Shown here: one piece after another, positions 25,126 through 33,372 of the stretch
Numbering within the stretch: the first letter of the stretch is position 1
How the letters are laid out: each line of letters opens with the position of its first letter
Assembly (NCBI GenBank): GCA_046542305.1
Contig: JBKHBQ010000003.1
Coordinates: forward strand, 1 to 39,214
From: JBKHBQ01 sp046542305
Lineage (GTDB): Bacteria > Bacteroidota > Bacteroidia > Bacteroidales > 4484-276
Length of the DNA: 39,214 nt
Direction: 5' to 3'
The notes under the pieces: generated by a model
Database searches by the model: none
The model's input: only the letters and a program-made list of their open reading frames with translations
Told to the model about the DNA's origin: nothing
Translations under genes and position numbers: made by a program

Positions 25126-27711
25126 TTACTGCCCGCCGTCGGGAGGCAAAATCAGGATCAGGTTGTCAGGTACTGAATTGTACACCTGATAAGCCTTTCC
25201 CGGCTCAAGGTATTCAAGGGTGAAAATACCCATGGCCGGCCAATAGAGTTTTGTTCCGGCCACTTCTTTTATCATGACCACTTGCGGGTAATCAGCAAAC
25301 ACTGTTTCTATTTCCATGGGTTCGGTAGTGGTAACCGGAAACAGCGACCATCCCGGCGTAATGGTGAGCGGAGCAGGCGGATAACGGACCCAGCCTGTGA
25401 ATGAGAATGTAGCCGCTTCTCTCATTTTTATCCTGTAACCGAAATTGTTGAACCACTCATCGATGGTGTTCAGATTTTCGTCGGGCCAATACACACCCTG
25501 GTCGTTGGTAAGGATAATCATATCGCTTACTACAGGCTCAAGAAGCATCGTAATTTCAGCATTTTCCGGCTGGATGTATGAAGATATTCCACTCCATCCC
25601 TTACTAAGTAAAAACTGCTGTGTATCCTGCTGATACACCACTACCATCGCGGTATCGCTGTAAATCTCATAGCAGCCATTGTTGTAGGTACAATGGTAGG
25701 TTCCCGCATCCTCAAAGCACACTTCCGCAACAAGTAAAGCAGGGCTTTCGCATCCGGAAATAATTTCGCCATTCAAATACCATTCATAAGTTCCTTCAAG
25801 CTGACTGGCAGCCTCAAAAGCAAGTTCCAGGGGTGCCCCGGCATAAAGCACCTGTTCGTCCATCTGGTGGTTAATCACCTCTGGGATATCTATCTGGTAA
25901 ATCACAGTATCCGAATTTCCCGTTTGGCAGGGCCAGGCAGGCATAGCCGTAAGTACCAACTCCACCGAAGAGTTTTCGATATCCTGTTCACCGGCAAAAT
26001 ATACCGGATCGGGAATTGTGGCATTGCTGAATGATCCGTCACCCGTTGTGATCCATAGCATTGAACTGCTGTTTGCAACTTCGCCCTGAAGGGCAGCCTG
26101 ATCGCAGGTGGTGAAGTCAGCTCCTGCATTTGCCCAGGGAAATGGTGCTATTTCGACAAGAAGATCGTCCGAAGCAACAACCTCACAAGGTGAAAGGGGA
26201 AATGCCTGAACCTGGAGCAGAACCTGTCCGTTCTGGATATCATCAGTACCCGGATAATAGACGGGGTTCAGGATTTGTGCACTATCAAAATAACCATCGC
26301 CAGCAGTGATCCATTCAATGTCTGAATAATACATCGCCTCAGCAGAAACCTCGGGGTTGATGCCTGCACAGGTTATTGTATCCGGAGCCGCTGTCAATTG
26401 CGGTTCGGGAACAAAATTTACCAGAATGTACGATCCCGGCACGTGGGTACAGGGCGAAACAGGAAGTGCATTCAATTCGAGAAATACATACCCCCTGGAA
26501 AGATCGAGCGCACCGGGATTATAAACAGGATTGAGAATGGAAGGATTATCAAAGCTGCCATCGCCGTAGGTAATCCAGTATACTGAAGAAAAACCCGATG
26601 CTGCAGCTTCCAGTTGAACCGGCTGTCCGCCGCAGGCCAACTGGCTGGGAACATGAGAGGTGACAGGGTTCTTCTGAATAGTCAACGTAAGTTGGTCGAC
26701 GGCATCATTCAGGCATGGCAATTTGGCAGTTGCAGTAAACTGCAGTTCCACGGTTCCGGCGGATATATCCTCATCTCCGGGCGTATACACAGGATTTACC
26801 GTGTAAGGATCACTAAAAACGCCATCCCCGGATGTGGTCCAGAAACTATTCTCATGATGGGCTGCAAAACCTTCAAGTTGCAGCACTTCGGTTTCACACA
26901 GCAGGGTATCGCTTCCGGCATTAACCACCGGCTCCCGTACAATGTCCAGATTCATACAATTTGCATGGGGAGCCGCACAGGGAGAAATCGGATATGCAAC
27001 CAGGCACAGTGCGGCATTGCCATCGGCAATATCTTCGGAACCCGGCACATATACAGGATTCAAAATCGTGGCATCGCTAAAATAGCCATCACCGGTGGAT
27101 GACCACAGCAGCGAGGCATAATGCTCGGCCTGGCCCGAAAGCGGTGCAATGGAACCTTCACAAAGTTCGATATCCTCCCCGGCATTGCTTGATGGCGCCA
27201 CAACAATGGATATTTGTACACTGTCGACAATGGAATCATTCTGGTGCGTTAAAGACCATCCCTTCAGGTAAAACTTGAAATTACCGGTGGCAATGTCGTT
27301 GTATCCCGGATAGTAAAATGTATTTAGTGTGTTGGCGTCGTCAAAAAACCCATCTCCGCTGGTTTTCCACAAAAGGAACGAGTAATTAGCTGCATCGCCC
27401 CAGGTATAAAAATAAACCCCGTTGAGGCAAAGGGAGGAATCAGCACCTGCATCAATCCATAAACCTGTTGAATCTAGAGGCGCTTCCGGTTTTTCTTTAT
27501 AAGATGATGTGGTTTCAAAAACCCTGTCGGTTTCTGCCTGATCTGCAAAAGCAATATCTTCCTGGAAGATAATTCCTTTCGAAGGTGAAGCAACAGGTGC
27601 AGCGGAAATGAACCGAATGCCCTTCAGGCTTTGTCCCGTGGCGCCGGTACAGGGAATAACGCCTGTCAAAAGGGAGACAACGATGGCTGTTATGGTCAAT
27701 ATACGTTTCAT
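25126..27711 (-). CDS. secreted protein with six PKD-like 'GDG...NPVYxPG' repeats and a C-terminal GISSY module
   Basis: 861 residues with an N-terminal signal peptide (about 1-24). Six ~85-residue repeats (about 85-159, 170-255, 260-335, 350-427, 439-514, 524-599) share NAGxD...C, W(x)TxGDGxF, NPVYxPGxxDI and a late PC. This repeat is common in Bacteroidota surface proteins and is probably a β-sandwich; the paired cysteines may form disulfides. An Ig-like segment (about 620-705) precedes the GISSY/YWPxxGIFTLEYL module (about 706-855). The protein stops right after that module at PPDGGQ and lacks both the GDVIGAF module and the T9SS sorting domain found in the related proteins at 594-4940 and 5050-10383. 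It may be truncated at its 3' end by mutB, or exported another way. Function unknown. Confidence 0.85.
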   Translation of the reverse strand: MKRILTITAIVVSLLTGVIPCTGATGQSLKGIRFISAAPVASPSKGIIFQEDIAFADQAETDRVFETTSSYKEKPEAPLDSTGLWIDAGADSSLCLNGVYFYTWGDAANYSFLLWKTSGDGFFDDANTLNTFYYPGYNDIATGNFKFYLKGWSLTHQNDSIVDSVQISIVVAPSSNAGEDIELCEGSIAPLSGQAEHYASLLWSSTGDGYFSDATILNPVYVPGSEDIADGNAALCLVAYPISPCAAPHANCMNLDIVREPVVNAGSDTLLCETEVLQLEGFAAHHENSFWTTSGDGVFSDPYTVNPVYTPGDEDISAGTVELQFTATAKLPCLNDAVDQLTLTIQKNPVTSHVPSQLACGGQPVQLEAAASGFSSVYWITYGDGSFDNPSILNPVYNPGALDLSRGYVFLELNALPVSPCTHVPGSYILVNFVPEPQLTAAPDTITCAGINPEVSAEAMYYSDIEWITAGDGYFDSAQILNPVYYPGTDDIQNGQVLLQVQAFPLSPCEVVASDDLLVEIAPFPWANAGADFTTCDQAALQGEVANSSSMLWITTGDGSFSNATIPDPVYFAGEQDIENSSVELVLTAMPAWPCQTGNSDTVIYQIDIPEVINHQMDEQVLYAGAPLELAFEAASQLEGTYEWYLNGEIISGCESPALLVAEVCFEDAGTYHCTYNNGCYEIYSDTAMVVVYQQDTQQFLLSKGWSGISSYIQPENAEITMLLEPVVSDMIILTNDQGVYWPDENLNTIDEWFNNFGYRIKMREAATFSFTGWVRYPPAPLTITPGWSLFPVTTTEPMEIETVFADYPQVVMIKEVAGTKLYWPAMGIFTLEYLEPGKAYQVYNSVPDNLILILPPDGGQ

Positions 27712-27838
27712 TTTTCACGAGGTTGAGGGTGACAAACAGATTTCCTGTAAAAGTACATATAACTTTTACCGAAACAAAGCTCCGCTAAAACTTTTTTTCA
27801 GTTTTATAATCCCCCCTGGGGTTCCTGAATCAAAAGAA

Positions 27839-28909
27839 TTAATTAATCAGCTCCACACGGATAATCACCGGGTTATGATCGGAATATCTGAAACCCAGGT
27901 CGGGGGTTTGCACTTCCAGCGGTTTTATGTTGGGTGAAACAAGAAAAAAATCGATGGTGGTGGTTTTCGTGGTTGCTTTTTTATAGGGCCTGTTCACCCA
28001 TCTGTTGCTGGGGACGGTTTCATCATGCATCCAGGTCCATCCTTCCGGCATAAAATCCATTGGAATATTTCCCATATCAATATTCACGGCAGTATCACCG
28101 GTAAGAATTTCCTCCGGATCATATTCCGGAGGGTTGCGATTCCAGTCGCCACCAACGATCACATAATGCCCTTTGCTGTATTCTTCAAGAACAGCCTCCC
28201 GAAGAAATTCGAACTCCTGCCGGCGCAGTCGCCCGTCGTCGAATGCCGAATTGTGGGTGTTGACCACCGCCAGCAATTTGCCCTGTGCCGTTACATACCG
28301 CTGAATGATAAAACAACGGTCGAGCATGAACAGCCTCTTGGGAAAACCATATCCACCCGGATAATCAATACGTTCGCTGGTAGTGGCATCGTACACAGAG
28401 AAATTCATCAGGCCGCTTTCCACCCTGCCCATTGGATTATTAACCGGTACCGGAACAAACATGACATCATAATTTCGGGCAAAAATGCTTTGGAAGCCGT
28501 TCAACAGGTTTCGCAAAAATTCCACCTGATTTTGACGGTGCGATCGTCTTGCTGTTTTGTCAACCTCCTGCAAAAGCATAAAATCCAGCGTATCCATTTT
28601 TTGCAAAAATTTGGTGATACCACTGAAATACTCCCAGTTAAGCTGTTTGGGAGGGCGCACATTTTCTCCGCCATCATAAAAGAAATCCATGTCACTGCCG
28701 AGTCCGGCGTACCCGATATTCCAGCTCATGATGCTGATGCGCGATTTTTCAACTACGCTCTTCCCGGGATTGCCTTCCGGTGCAAGGATGGCATGTGGTG
28801 GCGGGTTAAAGTCGGTAATAACAGCTACCAAAACAGCTACAATTAAAAAAATGAAAACCAGGGCGATTGCCACCCCTACTGCCCGCAACACGATCCTGAA
28901 TGCTTTCAT
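27839..28909 (-). CDS. membrane-anchored endonuclease/exonuclease/phosphatase family protein
   Basis: 356 residues. One N-terminal transmembrane segment (about 8-32) precedes an EEP (DNase I/exonuclease III-like) domain. Family motifs are in order: SWNIGYAG (metal-binding Asn), LLQEVD (catalytic Glu), VVNTHNSAF, VIVGGDWNRNP (Asp/Asn pair), TTIDFFLVSPN and YSDHNPVII (catalytic Asp-His). The fold cleaves phosphodiester or phosphomonoester bonds, but its members act on DNA, RNA, inositol phosphates or lipids, and the substrate cannot be told here. The anchor suggests action outside the cytoplasmic membrane. The gene is divergent from the GH3-family gene across 139 bp. The 127 bp between it and the 25126-27711 gene hold no clear terminator. 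Confidence 0.9.
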   Translation of the reverse strand: MKAFRIVLRAVGVAIALVFIFLIVAVLVAVITDFNPPPHAILAPEGNPGKSVVEKSRISIMSWNIGYAGLGSDMDFFYDGGENVRPPKQLNWEYFSGITKFLQKMDTLDFMLLQEVDKTARRSHRQNQVEFLRNLLNGFQSIFARNYDVMFVPVPVNNPMGRVESGLMNFSVYDATTSERIDYPGGYGFPKRLFMLDRCFIIQRYVTAQGKLLAVVNTHNSAFDDGRLRRQEFEFLREAVLEEYSKGHYVIVGGDWNRNPPEYDPEEILTGDTAVNIDMGNIPMDFMPEGWTWMHDETVPSNRWVNRPYKKATTKTTTIDFFLVSPNIKPLEVQTPDLGFRYSDHNPVIIRVELIN

Positions 28910-28995
28910 TTTCAGGTGAATTGATTATTTAATCATTAAAAAACAACCTGTTGAGAAACAATAATTTGCTATCTCAATCCGATAAAAAAAATTTA

Positions 28996-29003
28996 TATTT
29001 TTG
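28996..29003 (+). promoter_or_regulatory. possible -7 element (TATTTTTG) of the GH3-family gene
   Basis: It matches TAnnTTTG and is followed by CCGCG, 46 bp before the TTG start at 29049. A TTTG at 28965-28968 is too far upstream (27-base gap) to be a standard -33 element. Confidence 0.45.
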
Positions 29004-29048
29004 CCGCGAAGATAAAGATAAATCGAACGAACTAAAACGAGACAAATA

Positions 29049-30611
29049 TTGCCAATCATTGGTTCAATCATAAAACGCGCCATCGAGCTCAGAAGCCTGA
29101 GCAACAAGGAAAACCAACGTAACTTCGATGGCTGCCAGGCGCAAAGGAACATGCTGAAGAAACTTTTGCGCAAAGCCCAGTTTACCCATTTTGGCGAAAC
29201 CTATGGATTCAGTGAAATACTCCGCTCCCGCAATATCGTTGAAGAGTTTCAGCGCAACGTGCCGGTACACGATTACAACACCATCCATAAACGCTGGTGG
29301 TATCGTTCGCTTAATGGAGAACCCTATGTTACCTGGCCGGGAAAGGTAAAGTATTTCGCCCTGAGTTCCGGAACTTCGGAAGCTTCGAGCAAATATATTC
29401 CGGTAACCAACGACATGCTGAAGTCCATTAAAAAAACCAGTGTCAGGCAATTGCTTTCGCTGGCCCAATACAACTTTCCTCCCGAATTCTTCGAGAAAGG
29501 CAAGGGCATTCTGATGCTGGGCGGCAGCACACACCTGCAATTTAATGGTACGTATTATGCCGGCGACTTGTCAGGAATTACCACTGGAAACATTCCGTTC
29601 TGGTTTCAGGTGTTTTATAAACCGGGAAAACGCATTTCGAAGGAACGCGACTGGCCCACCAAACTCGAGGAGATTGTACGCAAAGCCAAAGACTGGGACA
29701 TCGGGGTGATTGTAGGAGTGCCGGCATGGCTGCAAATACTGCTCGAAAAAATTATCGCCCGGTACAACCTGAAAAATATTCACGAAATCTGGCCCAACCT
29801 CTCCATTTATGTTCATGGCGGCGTTTCGCTTGCTCCTTATGTAAAAGGATTTGAAAGGCTGCTGGCCAAGCCGCTGACTTACATGGAAACCTATCTTGCT
29901 TCCGAAGGTTTTATTGCCTATCAGAAGCGCCCGCACGTCGACAGCATGCAGATGTCGCTGGATACCGGGTTGTTTTTTGAGTTTATTCCTTTCAACAGAA
30001 AAAATTTTGATGAGGAGGGAAATCTGGCAGAGAATCCCGAAACCCTCACACTTGATGCCGTTGAAGAAGGAAAGGAGTATGCCCTGCTGATCAGTTCCAA
30101 TGCAGGAGCATGGCGGTATCTCATCGGCGATACCATCAAATTTACTTCGAAAAAGCTCAACGAAATCCGCATCACCGGACGTACAAAACATTACCTCAGC
30201 CTTTGCGGTGAACATCTTTCGCAGGAAAACATGAACCGGGCAGTAGAGATGATGTGCCACGATCTGAACATCGAAGTGAGGGAGTTTACAGTGGCAGGTA
30301 TCAAGCATGGATCCATGTTCGCACACAAATGGTTCCTTGGTACCGACGACAACCTGGATGCTGCGGTAGCCCGCGAAAAAATCGACAGTAACCTGAAATT
30401 GCTCAACGACGATTATCGTGTGGAACGCATTGCCGCCATCAAGGATGTGATTGTGGAGGTGCTTCCTACAAAAATTTTTTATCAGTGGATGCGTGATCAC
30501 GGCAAGGAAGGCGCACAGAACAAATTCCCCCGTGTCATTAAAGCACGTCAGCTTGAGGAATGGGAGAATTATGTGAAAAACTTCAGGGAATCCGGGGCCG
30601 GCAAGGCTTAA
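29049..30611 (+). CDS. GH3-family acyl-adenylating enzyme
   Basis: 520 residues, related to plant GH3 auxin-amido synthetases and the bacterial GH3 family of ANL-type enzymes. Motifs include the ATP/AMP motif ALSSGTSEASSKYIPVT (about 104-120), YLASEGFIAYQ (about 283-293), AWRYLIGDTIKFTSK (about 354-368) and ITGRTKHYLSLCGEHL, followed by a C-terminal domain with a conserved lysine (VLPTKIFYQWM). The family activates a carboxylic acid with ATP and couples it to an amine or thiol; the bacterial substrate is unknown. The frame starts with TTG (MPIIGSIIKRAIELRS), which fits bacterial homologues; the next ATG would remove about 33 residues. It is a single gene, divergent from the EEP gene. Confidence 0.88.
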   Translation: MPIIGSIIKRAIELRSLSNKENQRNFDGCQAQRNMLKKLLRKAQFTHFGETYGFSEILRSRNIVEEFQRNVPVHDYNTIHKRWWYRSLNGEPYVTWPGKVKYFALSSGTSEASSKYIPVTNDMLKSIKKTSVRQLLSLAQYNFPPEFFEKGKGILMLGGSTHLQFNGTYYAGDLSGITTGNIPFWFQVFYKPGKRISKERDWPTKLEEIVRKAKDWDIGVIVGVPAWLQILLEKIIARYNLKNIHEIWPNLSIYVHGGVSLAPYVKGFERLLAKPLTYMETYLASEGFIAYQKRPHVDSMQMSLDTGLFFEFIPFNRKNFDEEGNLAENPETLTLDAVEEGKEYALLISSNAGAWRYLIGDTIKFTSKKLNEIRITGRTKHYLSLCGEHLSQENMNRAVEMMCHDLNIEVREFTVAGIKHGSMFAHKWFLGTDDNLDAAVAREKIDSNLKLLNDDYRVERIAAIKDVIVEVLPTKIFYQWMRDHGKEGAQNKFPRVIKARQLEEWENYVKNFRESGAGKA

Positions 30612-30634
30612 TAAAAATTTAACGGCGAACTATA

Positions 30635-30650
30635 CAGGCGCCCACGCCTG
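30635..30650. repeat. small hairpin after the GH3-family gene
   Basis: CAGGCG-CCCA-CGCCTG is a perfect 6-bp stem 23 bp past the stop codon. It has no T run, so it is a weak terminator candidate at best. Confidence 0.4.
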
Positions 30651-30675
30651 AACGATCTATGCTTATAATAATTTT

Positions 30676-30683
30676 TAAATTTG
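30676..30683 (+). promoter_or_regulatory. possible -7 element (TAAATTTG) of the LysE-family gene
   Basis: It matches TAnnTTTG and is followed by CAGG, 79 bp before the ATG at 30762. A -33 TTG is not seen. Confidence 0.4.
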
Positions 30684-30693
30684 CAGGCTCCTT

Positions 30694-30722
30694 TATCCTG
30701 GTAGGGCATCTCCAACAGGATA
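30694..30722 (+). repeat. inverted repeat in the leader of the LysE-family gene
   Basis: TATCCTG (30694-30700) and CAGGATA (30716-30722) are perfect complements 15 bases apart, 39 bp before the start codon. If the -7 element at 30676 is real, this hairpin begins within the first bases of the mRNA. An operator or stabilising stem is possible. Confidence 0.35.
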
Positions 30723-30761
30723 TGCTTGCCGGCTGATTCGTTTGCACGGAAGATTTACATT

Positions 30762-31397
30762 ATGAATCCATTTTTAGAAGGGGCAATTTTTGGATTAACC
30801 ATCGCGGTATTGCTGGGGCCGGCACTGTTTGCGCTGGTTCAAACAAGCATCCATCGCGGATTCGGTTCGGGTGTTTTGCTGGCTGCGGGTATTTTTCTCA
30901 GCGATCTGACCCTGGTGGTTTTAACCTTTATCGGTGCCAACCAAATTCTCTCGAGCGACAGCAACAGACTCTTCTTCGGCATTGTCAGCGGATTTATTCT
31001 TATCGGTTACGGAGTAGTTACATTTCGCCGCAAAGTAGCTATGAATAAAAACGGCGATTTGATTGAAGAGAAAAAGCCCGGATGGTACACCTATATTTTA
31101 AAGGGATATTTCCTCAACATTGCCAACCCTTTTGTGTGGCTGTTCTGGATGGGCATAACCGTGGGCATTACCTCAACTTATGGCGATGATACCCGCCTGG
31201 CTGTATTTTTCTTTTCAGGTGCCTTGTTCACCATTTTCGTCACCGACCTCATCAAGGCGTATATTGCCAAACGAATCAAAAGCCTGCTCAATCCGGCCAA
31301 CATCCGGCGCCTCAATCACATTGTGGGAATTATTCTGGTATTTTTTGGTGTGGTGCTGATGGTAAGGGCGTTAATGGTTCACCTGCACTGGATTTAA
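30762..31397 (+). CDS. LysE/RhtB-family amino acid or metabolite exporter
   Basis: 211 residues from the ATG at 30762. An in-frame TTG 36 bp upstream would add a polar stretch atypical of the family. The N-terminus GAIFGLTIAVLLGPALFALVQTSIHRGF is the LysE-type first helix with its conserved GP. About six transmembrane segments follow, including GYFLNIANPFVWLFWMG, where the conserved N-P-x-x-W occurs in helix 4. Family members export amino acids or related solutes by proton exchange; the substrate is not predictable. The gene ends 11 bp before the convergent recJ stop, with no terminator between. Confidence 0.88.
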   Translation: MNPFLEGAIFGLTIAVLLGPALFALVQTSIHRGFGSGVLLAAGIFLSDLTLVVLTFIGANQILSSDSNRLFFGIVSGFILIGYGVVTFRRKVAMNKNGDLIEEKKPGWYTYILKGYFLNIANPFVWLFWMGITVGITSTYGDDTRLAVFFFSGALFTIFVTDLIKAYIAKRIKSLLNPANIRRLNHIVGIILVFFGVVLMVRALMVHLHWI

Positions 31398-31408
31398 CTG
31401 GTAGCCGA

Positions 31409-33187
31409 TCATTCGTCGTAATACTCTTCCACCTGGTCATGGTCCTTGATGTCCTTGATATTTAGCTGTAGCGACACATGACCGTTCCACTCGTTTTCCT
31501 CCACATGATAGCAAATTGTAAATGGTTTCCCGCTTTGGATGATGGGAAGTTTGTTTCCCTGTTGAAAAGCGATGGCGGCAACCGGGAATCCGGAAATATC
31601 GGGATGGATCACGCTCAGCTTCAGGTGATTTTTACCTACAATACAACCATAGCCTGTATCCACCACCCTTTCGGTTAAAAATACCGGCGCCATGTTTTCC
31701 GGGCCGTAAGGCGCAAATTGTTTCAGTATGCGGTAAAACTTTGTTGAGATGTTGTTAAGCTTGATTTTTGTATCGATTTCAATTTCAGGCACCAGCATAT
31801 GATCTTCGATGGTGTTGGCCACGATTCGCTCGAAACGCTCGCTGAAAGCCTCGAAATTTTCAGGCTTCATCGACAGGCCTGCGGCATATTTATGTCCTCC
31901 GAAATGTTCGAGCAGATCGTAACACTGATCGATGGCATTGTACACATCGAAATCCTTCACCGATCTGGCCGATCCGGTAATCAGCCCGTTCGACTGGGTG
32001 AGGATGATGGTGGGGCGGTAATAGGTTTCGGTGAGGCGCGAAGCCACAATTCCCAGGACCCCTTTATGCCAGTCGGGGTTATACACAATTGTGCTTTTGC
32101 GTTGCTGATGCTTTGTATCGGAAGCCAATACCTCCAGGGCGTGTTGGGTAACCTGCATGTCGAGGTGGCGGCGCTCGGTGTTGAACTGATTGATCTGCTC
32201 GGCTTTTTCGATGGCAGTTTCGATGTTTTTGCTGATGAGCAGTTCAACCGAATTTCTTCCGCTCTCCATGCGTCCAGCGGCATTAATGCGTGGTCCGATC
32301 AAAAATACCAGATCGCTGATGGTAAGCTTACGGTTAAATACAAACTCCTCCTCCACATATTGAAAATCGCTTTTCTTTTTGATGTTGCTGTAATGGAGGA
32401 TGGCTGTAAATCCGGGTCGTGGATTTGAATTGAGCAGTTTAAGCCCGTAATATGCCAGGATGCGGTTTTCGCCGGTAATAGGTACGATATCTGAAGCGAT
32501 GCTTACCACCACCAGGTCGAGAAACTTCTCGAGCCGCTTGAACGGCATATGGTTCTTTTTCGAAAAAGCCTGAACCAGCTTAAATCCAAGCCCGCAGCCC
32601 GAAAGCTCCTTGTATGGATAATTGCAGTCCGGCCGCTTGGGATCAAGAATGGCATAAGCCGGTGGCAATTGATCGCCGGGCCTGTGATGATCGCAAATAA
32701 TAAAATCGATGCCCATTTCGCCGGCGTAGCGAATGTTGTCGATGGCTTTTATCCCGCAGTCCAGTGCGATAATCAGCGTAAAATTGTGATTTCTGGCAAA
32801 TTCCACACCCGATTTGGAAATGCCATAGCCTTCGCTATACCGGTCGGGGATATAGAAATCCACTTCCTTGTAGAGCGATTTCAGAAAAGTATACACCAAA
32901 GCCACAGCCGTTGTGCCATCTACATCATAATCGCCGTACACCAGGATCTTTTCGCGGTAGCGGATGGCGTTTTCAATGCGATGGACGGCGCGGTCCATAT
33001 CCTTCATCAGAAAAGGATCGTGCAGTTGCGTCAGCTTCGGCCGGAAAAACGCTTTCGCTTCTTCAAAGGTGGTAATCCCCCGCTGCACCAGCAAATTGGC
33101 AAGCAAAGTGCTGATGTTAAGCGATCGCGACAGCTCCATCACTGCTGCAGGATCACCCTTTTCCTTTATCACCCAGCGTTTTTCCAT
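31409..33187 (-). CDS. recJ: single-stranded-DNA-specific exonuclease RecJ
   Basis: 592 residues from the ATG at 33187. The 33-codon open extension upstream (to 33286) is hydrophobic and unlike RecJ, so I exclude it. The DHH phosphoesterase motifs are complete: VYGDYDVDGTTA (about 83-94), ALDCGI, CDHHRPGD with D166-H167-H168, and the DHHA1-type GGHKYAAGLSM. A C-terminal OB domain follows. RecJ degrades single-stranded DNA 5' to 3' in RecFOR recombination, base excision and mismatch repair. The gene converges on the LysE-family gene. A perfect palindrome lies 61 bp upstream. Identity is secure. Confidence 0.97.
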   Translation of the reverse strand: MEKRWVIKEKGDPAAVMELSRSLNISTLLANLLVQRGITTFEEAKAFFRPKLTQLHDPFLMKDMDRAVHRIENAIRYREKILVYGDYDVDGTTAVALVYTFLKSLYKEVDFYIPDRYSEGYGISKSGVEFARNHNFTLIIALDCGIKAIDNIRYAGEMGIDFIICDHHRPGDQLPPAYAILDPKRPDCNYPYKELSGCGLGFKLVQAFSKKNHMPFKRLEKFLDLVVVSIASDIVPITGENRILAYYGLKLLNSNPRPGFTAILHYSNIKKKSDFQYVEEEFVFNRKLTISDLVFLIGPRINAAGRMESGRNSVELLISKNIETAIEKAEQINQFNTERRHLDMQVTQHALEVLASDTKHQQRKSTIVYNPDWHKGVLGIVASRLTETYYRPTIILTQSNGLITGSARSVKDFDVYNAIDQCYDLLEHFGGHKYAAGLSMKPENFEAFSERFERIVANTIEDHMLVPEIEIDTKIKLNNISTKFYRILKQFAPYGPENMAPVFLTERVVDTGYGCIVGKNHLKLSVIHPDISGFPVAAIAFQQGNKLPIIQSGKPFTICYHVEENEWNGHVSLQLNIKDIKDHDQVEEYYDE

Positions 33188-33247
33188 TAAAGTTAAATTT
33201 TTGTAAAGATAAAAATAATAGGTTAAGGCCTGAAGGGTAAAAACAAC

Positions 33248-33264
33248 TTTTGCAATATGCAAAA
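33248..33264. repeat. palindrome upstream of recJ
   Basis: TTTTGCA-ATA-TGCAAAA is a perfect 7-bp inverted repeat, centred about 69 bp before the recJ ATG. The size and spacing would suit a dimeric regulator, but an AT-rich chance hit is possible. Confidence 0.35.
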
Positions 33265-33321
33265 AAACTTCAGCCACAAAATCCACTGAGCCTCATGCAA
33301 CTTATAACCTGAAAGGAGGTT

Positions 33322-33347
33322 AAAAAAAAGCCGATAAAGATTTTATC
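33322..33347 (-). terminator. probable terminator of the ABC permease gene
   Basis: On the minus strand GATAAA-ATC-TTTATC is followed by GGC and eight U. The stem is AU-rich and short, but the U tract and position (26 bp past the stop) fit a terminator. Confidence 0.45.
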
Positions 33348-33372
33348 ATGGTATGCAGGCAAATAACCAGGC

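Noticed and set aside
31398..31408. Terminator between the convergent LysE-family gene and recJ
   Set aside because: The gap is 11 bp and holds no hairpin or T run.
33188..33286. N-terminal hydrophobic extension of RecJ
   Set aside because: RecJ is cytosolic and family sequences start near MEKRWV; the extension overlaps AT-rich promoter-like DNA and the palindrome.
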